Source of the DNA: Vibrio sp. RE88
GTDB lineage: Bacteria; Pseudomonadota; Gammaproteobacteria; Enterobacterales; Vibrionaceae
NCBI RefSeq assembly: GCF_013113835.1
Contig: NZ_VTYQ01000004.1
Coordinates: 310,001-374,000 of the forward strand
Direction: 5' to 3'
DNA: 64,000 bases
This document shows, piece by piece, positions 52,261 to 61,112 of the stretch (its first letter is position 1; every line of letters begins with the position of its first letter). The notes under the pieces were generated by a model. That model worked only from the letters and a program-made list of their open reading frames with translations, ran no database searches and was not told the origin of the DNA. The position numbers and the translations under genes were made by a program.

Positions 52261-53925
52261 ATGATTAGCCCTACCAGAGTCTCCCACTCGCAAAAAGCGT
52301 TGCTCTCTGAACGAATCAACAAACTGGCTCACGCCTTATCTGATGGTGTCTACGAGCGTGAAGATACCATCAAAATGTGTTTGCTCGCCGCATTGGCGGG
52401 TGAAAGTGTTTTCCTATTAGGCCCACCGGGTATCGCAAAAAGTCTCATTGCGAAGCGGTTGATCCAAGCATTCGACAATTCCTCCTATTTTGAATACTTG
52501 ATGACTCGCTTTTCAACACCTGAAGAGGTGTTCGGACCTCTGAGCATTCAAGAGCTTAAGGATAATGGACGCTATTTACGCCTGACAGAAGGGTACTTGC
52601 CGACGGCTCAAGTTGTCTTTTTGGATGAGATTTGGAAGGCTGGCCCTGCGATTCTCAACACCCTATTGACGGTGGTGAATGAAAAGACCTTCAAAAATGG
52701 TAGCGATGTAGAACGCGTTCCTATGCGTCTGCTGGTATCCGCATCCAATGAACTTCCGGATGAAGACAGTGGTCTGGAAGCGCTATATGACCGTATGTTA
52801 GTCCGCATCTTTGTTAATCGCATTCAGAACAAACAAAACTTCAAATCAATGCTGACAGTGGGTACGCCACAGGAAGCACAAATCCCTGAAGGTTTGGCGA
52901 TTACAGATAAAGAGTATCATTTGTGGCAATCTGAGCTTGAAAAGCTCGAACTGAGCGACGAAGTCTTTGAAAAACTCTATGAGCTCAAAGAAATGCTAGA
53001 GCAATCGGCAACTGAAGGAATGGGCGTTGATGTCTCTGATACCGATATGTATGTCTCAGACCGCCGTTGGAAAAAAGCCGTTAAGTTACTTAAAGCAAGT
53101 GCCTATTTTAATGGTCGCGATAGCGTCAATCCACTCGATCTCTTGCTGTTGCAAGACTGCTTATGGAATAGCCCAGAGTCAAGAGAAGTGGTGCAGCGAG
53201 TCGTGAAAGAGTTTGCTCTTAAACAGGCTTTTGACCAGCAAGAAGTGGAGCAACAGATCAGCTTATGCCGTGAGGAGTTAGCGGAAGTTCAGGAAGAATT
53301 AGAGTCTGAATTTGGCATTATGTTGTCTATGGAATCGACCACGGGCTTGTTAAAGAAACAAGTCCATAGCTATGACATCTCAGATGCGAAAAGCTACAAA
53401 GTGGGTAGCGCCTTTGATCTAGTCAAACTGGTGCTATTGCAAAGTAACATGTCAGTGTCTGAATCTGAGAAAGGGGACAGCCGCTGGGTTTACGTTCCGA
53501 AGAATGAACTGGAGCGCGTGATTAAAGAAGGCCATGGAGATGTGTACGGGTATGTTAATCAGAACACCAACATGTGTCGTTTACGTTTTGATATTGATGC
53601 TGGTAACAATCTCGTCATTAAAGACATCGCTAATCGCGCGGTATTGGTTTCTGTTGTTACGCAGAAAGGTCTCGACGACGGTCTGTATCAAAGTTGGTTG
53701 ACCAAGTCAGAGCAAGCCTTGGCTCAGCTTGAACACGCTGAGCATCATCTTCTTAAAGTACGCTCTAACTTTCATGGCGCTCTACCGCATAGTTTTATTG
53801 ACCAGGACTTACCTCGCGCGATGGAAGCCAGTCTCCAGCACATTCAGCAAGTACTGGAATCGACCAAAACCGAATGCGAACGCACGGTTTTCCGTTTTAG
53901 AAACCTAAATCAATTCTTCTCTTAA
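52261..53925 (+). CDS. ravA: MoxR-family AAA+ ATPase RavA
   Basis: A 554-residue AAA+ protein. Walker A is GPPGIAKS (residues 54-61), Walker B is [13 protein letters not shown] near 119, sensor 1 is in [13 protein letters not shown] near 159, and the winged or lid region has [15 protein letters not shown] near 268. The C-terminal LARA-type beta domain and triple-helical arms fill residues 330-554. RavA works with ViaA; in E. coli they act on membrane and respiratory complexes and sensitise cells to aminoglycosides. The ribosome site AGAGGAG is strong. viaA starts 11 bp downstream. Confidence 0.94.
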   Translation: MISPTRVSHSQKALLSERINKLAHALSDGVYEREDTIKMCLLAALAGESVFLLGPPGIAKSLIAKRLIQAFDNSSYFEYLMTRFSTPEEVFGPLSIQELKDNGRYLRLTEGYLPTAQVVFLDEIWKAGPAILNTLLTVVNEKTFKNGSDVERVPMRLLVSASNELPDEDSGLEALYDRMLVRIFVNRIQNKQNFKSMLTVGTPQEAQIPEGLAITDKEYHLWQSELEKLELSDEVFEKLYELKEMLEQSATEGMGVDVSDTDMYVSDRRWKKAVKLLKASAYFNGRDSVNPLDLLLLQDCLWNSPESREVVQRVVKEFALKQAFDQQEVEQQISLCREELAEVQEELESEFGIMLSMESTTGLLKKQVHSYDISDAKSYKVGSAFDLVKLVLLQSNMSVSESEKGDSRWVYVPKNELERVIKEGHGDVYGYVNQNTNMCRLRFDIDAGNNLVIKDIANRAVLVSVVTQKGLDDGLYQSWLTKSEQALAQLEHAEHHLLKVRSNFHGALPHSFIDQDLPRAMEASLQHIQQVLESTKTECERTVFRFRNLNQFFS

Positions 53926-53936
53926 AGGAGCTATGA

Positions 53937-55382
53937 ATGTTAGGAGCTGACGGTTTAAACCTAGCGTTAATGATTGCAGACTCAGGGATCATAGACTCTG
54001 CGGTCAACGATCTAATGGCTCGTTCTCAAGTCATGGCGATCACAGAAAACAGAGGGATGAAAACGAAAGTTAAAAACCATCTGCTTAAGTGGCGAGGTAG
54101 CGTGAAGAAGCGCATAACCAAGGTTTGTGAAACAGAGCGATTCCAGCAAGAACTTGCACTTTATCAAGAAGTCATTCATTGGGACGAAGCGACATTCTTT
54201 GAAAAAATCCCCGATATCATCAAGAAGCTTGAATGGCATTCAGCATTCTATCTGCAAGCTCGTCGCCTGATGGAAAAGAACAAAGGGGTGAACAACCCGA
54301 TGTTCCCACATTACTTCTGTGATCAGTGGTACCAAAGTCTGTCTGAGGCGATTCGTCAGGCTCAGGTAACAGAGCTTGAAGCGAATAAAGAAAAGGCTTT
54401 GAAAGATCTCTATCAGCGAATGGAAACCATGAAAAACATGGATAAAGTCACTGAAGAAGGGGATGAAAACAGCGTTGGCCGCTTATGGGATATGGCAGCG
54501 GCTAAGCTGAGTAAAACAGATTTATTTGTGATGAAGCGCCATGCTGAGTTTCTGAAAAAGAATCAAGGGCTGCAGGAAATCGCGGAAAAGCTGGGCCGCA
54601 TGGCAGGTCAGGTTGATGACCCCGATTTAAATCGGGCGCCAGCTGAAGAGCTACAAATGGTCGAGGAAAAGTCAGACGAAGCGACGGACGACATTGTTGG
54701 TATTCATGAAAGCGATGACCTCAACAAACTGCTGCCTAACGAAACCATGTTTTTGGCTTACCCTGAATTAGAAGTCGTGTTCTATAAGCATTTAGTCGAT
54801 AAACGTTTAATGAATTATCGTATGCAGGGTAAGTCTCGTACGCTGCGCAAGGTTAAGGCACACAGGCCAGACAACAAACAGGTCGATGTTGAAAAGGGGC
54901 CTTTTATTGTTTGTGTGGATGCTTCAGGCTCGATGAGCGGCTTCCCTGAACAATGCGCGAAAGCTATGGCGTATGCGCTAATGCAGATTGCACTGGCGGA
55001 AGATCGCGACTGCTTTGTTATTTTGTTCTCTACGGAGCAAATCACCTATGAGCTGACGAGACAAGATGGTTTACGAGAAGCGAGTGACTTTCTCACATAC
55101 AGTTTTCATGGTGGAACAGACTTAGAGCCTGTGCTAATGAAGTCTATCGACTTAATGGGTGGCGATAGATACAAAAATGCCGATATGGTAGTGATTTCTG
55201 ACTTTATCGCGCCCAAGCAATCGGATGAAATGCTGGCGAAAGTCGCTAAGCTTAAAAAGCGTAAGAACCGTTTTCACGCTATTAGCTTATCCAAATATGG
55301 CAATCCCGAACTGATGTCTATGTTTGACCACAGCTGGGCATATCATCCTAATCTGGTCGGTCGGATAATGAAAAAATGGTAA
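53937..55382 (+). CDS. viaA: VWA-domain protein ViaA
   Basis: A 481-residue partner of RavA. The N-terminal 300 residues are mostly helical and hold the RavA and membrane-lipid-binding parts. The C-terminal VWA domain has the MIDAS motif DASGSMSG near residue 325, a downstream Thr in FHGGTDLEPV and Asp in VVISDFIAP. The ribosome site is AAAGGAG. It is co-transcribed with ravA and ends at a strong terminator. Confidence 0.94.
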   Translation: MLGADGLNLALMIADSGIIDSAVNDLMARSQVMAITENRGMKTKVKNHLLKWRGSVKKRITKVCETERFQQELALYQEVIHWDEATFFEKIPDIIKKLEWHSAFYLQARRLMEKNKGVNNPMFPHYFCDQWYQSLSEAIRQAQVTELEANKEKALKDLYQRMETMKNMDKVTEEGDENSVGRLWDMAAAKLSKTDLFVMKRHAEFLKKNQGLQEIAEKLGRMAGQVDDPDLNRAPAEELQMVEEKSDEATDDIVGIHESDDLNKLLPNETMFLAYPELEVVFYKHLVDKRLMNYRMQGKSRTLRKVKAHRPDNKQVDVEKGPFIVCVDASGSMSGFPEQCAKAMAYALMQIALAEDRDCFVILFSTEQITYELTRQDGLREASDFLTYSFHGGTDLEPVLMKSIDLMGGDRYKNADMVVISDFIAPKQSDEMLAKVAKLKKRKNRFHAISLSKYGNPELMSMFDHSWAYHPNLVGRIMKKW

Positions 55383-55414
55383 CGGCTAGTTGGGCTTAAC
55401 CGAATCAGACTAAA

Positions 55415-55444
55415 TAAAAAAGGAGCAGTTCATGCTCCTTTTTT
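55415..55444. terminator. bidirectional terminator between viaA and emrD
   Basis: AAAAAAGGAGCA/TGCTCCTTTTTT form a 12-bp perfect stem with a 5-base loop, useful on both strands. Confidence 0.93.
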
Positions 55445-55451
55445 ACGTTGG

Positions 55452-56657
55452 TTAGACTGCCAAAGGTATTTCATTGGAAGGATCGTGCTTGTGATATACA
55501 CGAATCAGCCCGAGCAACGCCAGCAATGACATGAGCAACATTAATGCACCTACTGGCATCTGGTCATGCGAAGGGATGATTGAGGCGGCTAGGGTGGCTA
55601 AGCCTGCACCTAAATTCTGCATACCGCCCAGAATGGCTCCTCCGGTTCCCGCATGGTATGGAAAAGGTGACAAGGCACCCGTGGTTGCAGCAGGGAATAG
55701 AACGCCAGCCCCCAAAAAATAGATAGTCGCCCCGCCAACCAACGTCATCGCGGAGGTTTGTCCCATGAGTCCAGGCACCAGTACAATGAGTGAGCCAAGT
55801 ACGATGGCTAGTAAACCAAACATCATCGAAACTTTCTCGCCTCTTTTGGATGCAATGACGCTAGATAGCCCTGCGCCGACGAGGTAACCGGGAATAGGTA
55901 AGACAAATAACATACTGACCGTCGTTGCAGGCAGCTTTAACACGCCACCAAGTAGAACGCCTGCGGCGGCCTCAAAGATGGCCACACCAGAGAATGTCGC
56001 CACGATGCACACTAAATAACCCTGGAACCGTTTGTTAGAGAGCACAAAGCCATAGCTACTTAGTGCAGATTCATTGCGCCGACTCGCTTTAGGCAAGGTT
56101 TCTTCGAATCGGGTCATCATGATGATCACCACAGCGATGCTAAACAATGCTAGGAACATGTAGCCAGAGCGCCAGCCTAAAGTTTCCGTCAGGTATCCCC
56201 CAAGAACAGGGGCCAATAGTGGAGAAAAAATCACGCACATGCTGATCAAGCTGTTCACTTGATGAAGCTCTCTTCCCGAAAAGACATCTCGTGTGAGGGT
56301 TCTCGACATAGCGCCACCGCTGCCGATTCCCAGTCCCTGAATAAAGCTGCCAGCAAGGAACCACTCGAATTGTTGTGCAAACAGAGCAACGATTGCACCG
56401 ACAATATAGATAAGCAAACCAGCAATAATAATCGGTTTCCGGCCTAAACGATCGGATAGCGGACCATAGAAAAATTGTGAAAGACCATAGGGTATTAGAT
56501 AACACGCCATGACTGCCTGAAGTGCAGCGGGTGACACAAGAAATTCATCTGCCATATGACCGATAGACGGCACATACATGGTTTGAGTCATCTGACCTAC
56601 CGCGGTCAGTATTGCAATTAAAAATGTCAGTTTTATAACTTGAGATGATGCGGACAT
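55452..56657 (-). CDS. emrD: EmrD-type MFS multidrug transporter
   Basis: A 401-residue MFS protein with twelve helices. It follows E. coli EmrD closely in key stretches: AVGQMTQTMYVPSI in helix 1, YGLSQFFYGPLSDRLGRKPI (motif A), FIQGLGIGSGGAMSRTLTRD, and SPLLAPVLGGYL. EmrD-type pumps expel amphipathic drugs and detergents with protons. The gene stands alone. Confidence 0.9.
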   Translation of the reverse strand: MSASSQVIKLTFLIAILTAVGQMTQTMYVPSIGHMADEFLVSPAALQAVMACYLIPYGLSQFFYGPLSDRLGRKPIIIAGLLIYIVGAIVALFAQQFEWFLAGSFIQGLGIGSGGAMSRTLTRDVFSGRELHQVNSLISMCVIFSPLLAPVLGGYLTETLGWRSGYMFLALFSIAVVIIMMTRFEETLPKASRRNESALSSYGFVLSNKRFQGYLVCIVATFSGVAIFEAAAGVLLGGVLKLPATTVSMLFVLPIPGYLVGAGLSSVIASKRGEKVSMMFGLLAIVLGSLIVLVPGLMGQTSAMTLVGGATIYFLGAGVLFPAATTGALSPFPYHAGTGGAILGGMQNLGAGLATLAASIIPSHDQMPVGALMLLMSLLALLGLIRVYHKHDPSNEIPLAV

Positions 56658-56869
56658 TTTCAGACATACCTAAATTTAAAGCGCACGAAACCACAGGTGC
56701 TGCGTAATGCAACCCTAACTAAATAAAGAAAAATGGATGATTTAGGCGCAGAATATTAGAAGGAGATTGGTTTGCGTGCAATTGAAAAATGTGATCTTAC
56801 GCAAGATTAATTTCTATGATTTGGATTAGATAAACTAATCCAAATTTTGAGAGGTTACTGAACGAATAA

Positions 56870-57187
56870 TTATTCTAGAGGCAGTTGGTTGAGGCACTTT
56901 CTACACAAGCAAGATTCATTTGACGGGAGAGAAGATGTATCTCGTTTTTCAAGCGAAAAACACCAGCAGGTGTCTTTACCTGCGCTGATGTCACACTGGG
57001 CTGACTCACCACAGGACGGGCAGGTATGGCTTGTGGTGCTTCCTTGAAGCGCATCCATAACGGTGTCTCTTTCATCATCTGAAAGGTGGCGCCAGTTGAC
57101 GATTTCATCAATGGTTCGATGGCAACCGCTACATATTCCACCATTATTTTTGCATGCAGCGATACAGGGCGTTTTCAAAATGGTCAT
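56870..57187 (-). CDS. DUF1289 plus cysteine-rich CWC fusion protein
   Basis: A 105-residue cysteine-rich protein with two small modules. Residues 1-45 are a DUF1289 domain (TPCIAACKNNGGICSGCHRT, then NWRHLSDDER). Residues 55-102 match the CWC pattern: CPSCGESAQC, a CWCF motif and CLCRKCL. It contains 13 cysteines, which suggests zinc or an iron-sulfur cluster. No enzymatic role is known. Two Fur-box-like sites lie about 70-115 bp upstream, so iron may control it. Confidence 0.82.
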   Translation of the reverse strand: MTILKTPCIAACKNNGGICSGCHRTIDEIVNWRHLSDDERDTVMDALQGSTTSHTCPSCGESAQCDISAGKDTCWCFSLEKRDTSSLPSNESCLCRKCLNQLPLE

Positions 57188-57256
57188 CCACGCAAAGAAA
57201 TTTCGCTGCAGACTATACCGGACTCTGCGTGTAACAACAAAAAATCAGTTGTTTTT

Positions 57257-57275
57257 GATAATGATTCCCATTAGT
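57257..57275. promoter_or_regulatory. Fur-box-like site 1
   Basis: GATAATGATTCCCATTAGT matches the 19-bp Fur consensus (GATAATGATAATCATTATC) at 14 positions by eye. It lies between the divergent cysteine-rich-protein gene and the small membrane protein gene. Confidence 0.55.
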
Positions 57276-57282
57276 ATTTGTT

Positions 57283-57301
57283 GCAAATGATAATTAATAT
57301 C
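57283..57301. promoter_or_regulatory. Fur-box-like site 2
   Basis: GCAAATGATAATTAATATC matches the 19-bp Fur consensus at 15 positions by eye. It starts 26 bp after site 1 and ends 17 bp before the ATG of the small membrane protein gene. Confidence 0.55.
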
Positions 57302-57318
57302 AAAAAGTAGTTTTGTTG

Positions 57319-57579
57319 ATGATTTCTTCGCTTGCAGCTTCAGTCTTTATTGTAGGGCTAGGAATTAAAATTCGTATCTCCCGCCTACAGATCGGGATCT
57401 GGTTGCTGTTTACGCTCGTACTGGAACAGTTTGTCACTAATATGGCACTGCACGTTCTGGTTTCTATGTTTATCGCTTCTCCCTTCCTTATCAAAATGGA
57501 GAACAAAGCTCTTGCGCGCCAGATTTACGTTCTGTGTGTTCTCGTTCCCAGCTTAACGCTGATCCCTAGAATCATTTAA
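57319..57579 (+). CDS. small inner-membrane protein of unknown function
   Basis: An 86-residue hydrophobic protein with three predicted helices (about 1-17, 25-55 in two halves, and 66-82). It has a short basic loop after the first helix. No family is recognised. ATG at 57319 is preferred to two TTGs just before it. It has a weak ribosome site, and two Fur-box-like sites lie directly upstream. Its last 8 bp overlap the convergent EamA gene. Confidence 0.6.
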   Translation: MISSLAASVFIVGLGIKIRISRLQIGIWLLFTLVLEQFVTNMALHVLVSMFIASPFLIKMENKALARQIYVLCVLVPSLTLIPRII

Positions 57580-58495
57580 ACTTTGGTGGCTGATACAGCA
57601 GAGAAGCGTCTTGCTTCATAAATATATTGCTGGCGATCAAGCTGCCAACACACACCATTCCAAGCGCAAACCATCCCAATAAAGTGGGCTGTTCATTGAA
57701 CACAGGGATAGCAAGTAATGTTGCTATCGCGGGCGTTGCAGCACCAAACGCAGCAGTACGCTCAGCGCCCAATACTGAAATCGCATGTAAATAGGTAAAT
57801 GCAGCAACCAGACCAGCACCAATGCCTTGTAGGGTGATATGACCCGCGAGTTCTTTCCATGGCCAATCGGCCACACTGGTTGCGATTAAATGACTCTTTA
57901 GCATACCACTGGCGATAAGGGTGATTAATCCGAGTGTGGAGAGTAACGAAATAACTCCCGCGGCAACTAAAGGGTTCAGATTAGAAACTCGCGCGCAAAT
58001 CGTAAACGTTGCCCACATCATGCTCCCCAACAGGAACAGGAAGTATCCGGTCAATAAGCCATTGCCAGAGTGTCCAAAGCCCTGAAAGAGGAAAGCAGCG
58101 ATGCCACCGAGCACTAGCATAAGTCCCAAAATACGGTGAGAGCTTAACGGTTGTCGAAATAGTACTACCGCGATGCCTGACACAAAAAGTGGTAGTGTGC
58201 CCGGTATTAACGCGCTACCGTCGGAAACTGGCGCCAGCTGCATGCCTGTCCCGGCAACCAACAAGTAAGGCAAACCACAGCCAACAAACATCCCTAGCAT
58301 GTAGCGTTTCGGTACTTTTTGAATGAGTTTTATTGATTTAAGTACCAAAGGGAGCAGCACGATACAAGGGATGAGAAATCGAGCCAATGCGATATCTGCT
58401 GTTGTGAGTTCCGAATGTGCGCCACCACGAAGTGAAAGAAAAAAGCCAGACCAGAGCAGCAGTGTGGCAGCCATTGCCAAGTAACCTGAGATCAT
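57572..58495 (-). CDS. EamA/DMT-family exporter
   Basis: A 307-residue membrane protein with ten helices in two EamA repeats (ATLLLWSGFFLSLRGGAHSE in repeat 1; LGAERTAAFGAATPAIATLLAIPVFNEQPT in repeat 2, in pieces). Divergent from an Lrp/AsnC regulator with 143 bp between, an arrangement typical of amino-acid exporters. That makes an amino acid a likely substrate, by context only. Confidence 0.85.
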   Translation of the reverse strand: MISGYLAMAATLLLWSGFFLSLRGGAHSELTTADIALARFLIPCIVLLPLVLKSIKLIQKVPKRYMLGMFVGCGLPYLLVAGTGMQLAPVSDGSALIPGTLPLFVSGIAVVLFRQPLSSHRILGLMLVLGGIAAFLFQGFGHSGNGLLTGYFLFLLGSMMWATFTICARVSNLNPLVAAGVISLLSTLGLITLIASGMLKSHLIATSVADWPWKELAGHITLQGIGAGLVAAFTYLHAISVLGAERTAAFGAATPAIATLLAIPVFNEQPTLLGWFALGMVCVGSLIASNIFMKQDASLLYQPPKFK

Positions 58496-58638
58496 AACGT
58501 TGTTAGTATATTAATTTGGTGTTAGTAATTATGAGTCGTTTCTTAAGACCAAATATGGCAAAGTTAACTAATAATAATATGAGTATTGGCTGAATCAGCT
58601 AATTTATTAATAAGATTTGCTATTTAGAGGCGTGAACC

Positions 58639-59094
58639 ATGGATAGGATCGATCAACACATCTTGATGTTGTTACAAAAGGATGCCCGTCAGTCGACAGC
58701 AGATATTGCCGACAAAGTCGGTTTGTCACCTTCCCCTTGTGCTCGAAGGATTAAACGGCTTGAAGAAGAGGGAGTGATCGCCAGCTACCGAGCAAGCTTA
58801 AGTAAAGATAAGGTTGGGGTTGGGATGACGGTATTTGTCGAGGTTAGCCTAAGTAACCACCAAGCCTCTTCTATCGATGACTTCGAGCAAGCTGTTCAGG
58901 ATATGGAGGAAGTAGTGAGTTGCCATGTTGTTTCGGGTGCTTATGATTACCTTTTGGAAGTCGTCAGTCATGATCTGGCCGGGTACGAAGCTTTTACGCG
59001 TAAAATTCAGCGTTTAGAAAATGTTAAGGATATCCATACACACTTGGCAATTCGGCAGGTCAAAGAAGCCCGACAACTGCCCATCTTCAACTAA
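58639..59094 (+). CDS. Lrp/AsnC-family regulator
   Basis: A 151-residue regulator. The helix-turn-helix is in residues 1-60 (MDRIDQHILMLLQKDAR, then KVGLSPSPCARRIKRLEEEGVI). The RAM ligand-binding domain covers 65-145 (VEVSLSNHQ, VVSCHVVSGAYDYLLEV). It probably senses an amino acid and controls the divergent EamA gene. Its stop codon abuts the stop of the convergent diguanylate cyclase gene, with no base between. Confidence 0.92.
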   Translation: MDRIDQHILMLLQKDARQSTADIADKVGLSPSPCARRIKRLEEEGVIASYRASLSKDKVGVGMTVFVEVSLSNHQASSIDDFEQAVQDMEEVVSCHVVSGAYDYLLEVVSHDLAGYEAFTRKIQRLENVKDIHTHLAIRQVKEARQLPIFN

Positions 59095-60144
59095 TTAGCG
59101 TGAGGCGCGCTGGTAAGCGCTTCGATCGTAACTGTTCATGCGGTCGGGTTGAGAAAACAGTGAAACCCGATCTCGACCCAGACGTTTTGATTGGTAAAGG
59201 GCTATGTCAGCACGTTTGACCCAGTCTTCAATGGATTCAAAGGGCTGAGACTCTGCCACACCTGAACTTAGGGTCACTTTCGCCTCTTGAGGATAATCGC
59301 TCTCTTTGACGGCGCGATTGATTGCTTCCATTGAAGACTCAACCGCGTATTGATCGGCTTGAGGAAACAGCAAAAGAAATTCATCGCCCCCCAAGCGAAA
59401 TAACATAGTTGAGTGCTCGGTTTCGCCATCAATAACTTCAACCACCTGTGTGATGACTTGGTCACCGACATCATGCCCATAGAGGTCATTAATCGTTTTG
59501 AATTTGTCGATATCAATGAGCGCGATTGACGAGGTTGTATAGAGCTGACGAATGTTCTCAAGTGAGCTTTGTAGTTGGTGTCGGTTGTACGCGCCAGTCA
59601 TCGGGTCTCTCACGGACAAATAGCGAAGGTCGGTTTGTAGCTGTCTGACCGCTTTAACAACCACATGGACAATGACCGCAGTAGCGAGTAAGGAAAAGGC
59701 GTAGCGGGATGTTTCTGATAACTCCTGATGAGGTAATACAGCGATGGTGCAACCTAGACACATCACGATATTCGCGATGGTGGCGGTGCGGGCTGGTAGG
59801 AGAAACACAATGCTCACAATGATAGGGAATACCCAGTAGGTGGCCAATGTGCCAAAGATGTTCACTGCCATAATGATTGAGGTGACGAGCAGAGAAAGAG
59901 GGATAAAGTGTCCGAAGAGGCTGACTTTATTATAGATAATGGCGGCAATTTCTAGGAGCAAGGTAATCTCAAACGCCAGTAGAACAGCGCCGAGCATGGT
60001 TTCGCCAATGAGAAGGTTTTTGATTCCGAGTGGAACGAAGAAGAGAAGCGTGATCGCGGCGATAAACTTCAGAACTTGTTTCTGTTGTCTGATGTCGAGG
60101 ATAGCATCACTCTGTCGGGTCTGAAGCGTCTCGTTTTTCACCAT
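59095..60144 (-). CDS. membrane diguanylate cyclase (GGDEF)
   Basis: A 349-residue protein with six membrane helices in residues 25-185 and a C-terminal GGDEF domain (about 190-345). The active loop is LFRLGGDEFLLLF; SIALIDIDKFKTINDLYGHDVGDQV is the magnesium region, in two stretches. No RxxD inhibitory site precedes the loop. It makes c-di-GMP in response to a membrane signal that cannot be told. The gene ends exactly against the Lrp gene. Confidence 0.88.
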   Translation of the reverse strand: MVKNETLQTRQSDAILDIRQQKQVLKFIAAITLLFFVPLGIKNLLIGETMLGAVLLAFEITLLLEIAAIIYNKVSLFGHFIPLSLLVTSIIMAVNIFGTLATYWVFPIIVSIVFLLPARTATIANIVMCLGCTIAVLPHQELSETSRYAFSLLATAVIVHVVVKAVRQLQTDLRYLSVRDPMTGAYNRHQLQSSLENIRQLYTTSSIALIDIDKFKTINDLYGHDVGDQVITQVVEVIDGETEHSTMLFRLGGDEFLLLFPQADQYAVESSMEAINRAVKESDYPQEAKVTLSSGVAESQPFESIEDWVKRADIALYQSKRLGRDRVSLFSQPDRMNSYDRSAYQRASR

Positions 60145-60222
60145 GCAACACCTTTGGCTGTCCTTTACGCCTTTATAAAAAGTAAGCCTAAAGTGTTGCT
60201 AAATCAATTCTGGCGCAGGTAG

Positions 60223-60699
60223 TTATTCTGGCTTGGTGATGCTTCCTAGCTCAAGTACAGGTGCTACATCAATGTCCTCAGCGTTCATCATCGATGAGAT
60301 ACGTTGCACCGAAGAAAGAAGCAGTGATTGTTCCCATTCTTCCAGTCGTTGAAACTTATTGATGAAGTTTTGCTGCAAAGGCATTGGCGCTTGGTCGAGT
60401 ACCGCCAGACCTTTCTCAGTAAGGTGTGCGTGAACCTTTCGCTTATCTTGAACGCTGCGTACACGCTTAACCAACTCTTGGCGCTCTAAGCGATCCAATA
60501 TTGTCGTTGCTGTCGCTTGACTCATATTCGTATGGTTAGAAAGCTCTCGAATCGTCACTTCTCCAAGCTCTCTTATTGAGCGCATTAGAATCAGTTGTGG
60601 GCCTGTTAACCCAGACTCTTTACTTAGCCTTTTCGAGTGCAGATCGATGGCGCGGATAATCTGTCGAATAGAGATAAGAACTTCTTCGTGCTTTTCCAA
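60223..60699 (-). CDS. cosR: MarR-type osmotic-stress regulator, CosR/EctR-like
   Basis: A 158-residue MarR-family regulator. The winged helix contains GEVTIRELSNHTNMSQATATTILDRLERQELVKR (in two stretches) and the wing VRSVQDKRKVHAHLTEKG. In Vibrio parahaemolyticus, CosR of this type represses ectoine and betaine synthesis and uptake genes and is encoded divergently from a BCCT carrier; the same arrangement is present here. The call rests on family and synteny. Confidence 0.8.
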   Translation of the reverse strand: MEKHEEVLISIRQIIRAIDLHSKRLSKESGLTGPQLILMRSIRELGEVTIRELSNHTNMSQATATTILDRLERQELVKRVRSVQDKRKVHAHLTEKGLAVLDQAPMPLQQNFINKFQRLEEWEQSLLLSSVQRISSMMNAEDIDVAPVLELGSITKPE

Positions 60700-61112
60700 T
60701 GTTAATCCTTAATGAGCGAAGCGTTTGGAGGCGAGAAAATACATGAAAATTCCCGCGAAATGAAGCCTGAAAACTCATAAATATCATACTTATTTCTCAT
60801 ATTAGTGAGGGAATGAATAGTTATGAGAATCGGAAAGAAATTTTTTTGCGTAAATGTGATGTTCTCAAATGTTTAGAAGTCAAAATGAATGCAGGGAGAG
60901 GGATAGTTGATTGTTGTGTAAATAGTAGGCTCTTGAATTCGTATTCGTCCAAAAACTGGACAAATAATAGTGATTTACTGGAATGATCTGTATCTAGGCG
61001 TACAATGGTGTTTAGTCGATCAAGTCTTGATATAGATTAAATTGTTTTTATCACTAACGATTTTTCTATCTGAAGGCTTGATTAGGGAAGAATATTCATC
61101 GAGAGAGGAAAG
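60700..61112. other. divergent promoter region between cosR and the BCCT carrier gene
   Basis: A 413-bp AT-rich region that must hold both promoters and the long regulated leader expected for an osmoregulated carrier. GTCCAAAAACTGGAC (60947-60961) is a 5-bp inverted repeat that could be an operator. No gene or riboswitch core was recognised. Confidence 0.5.
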
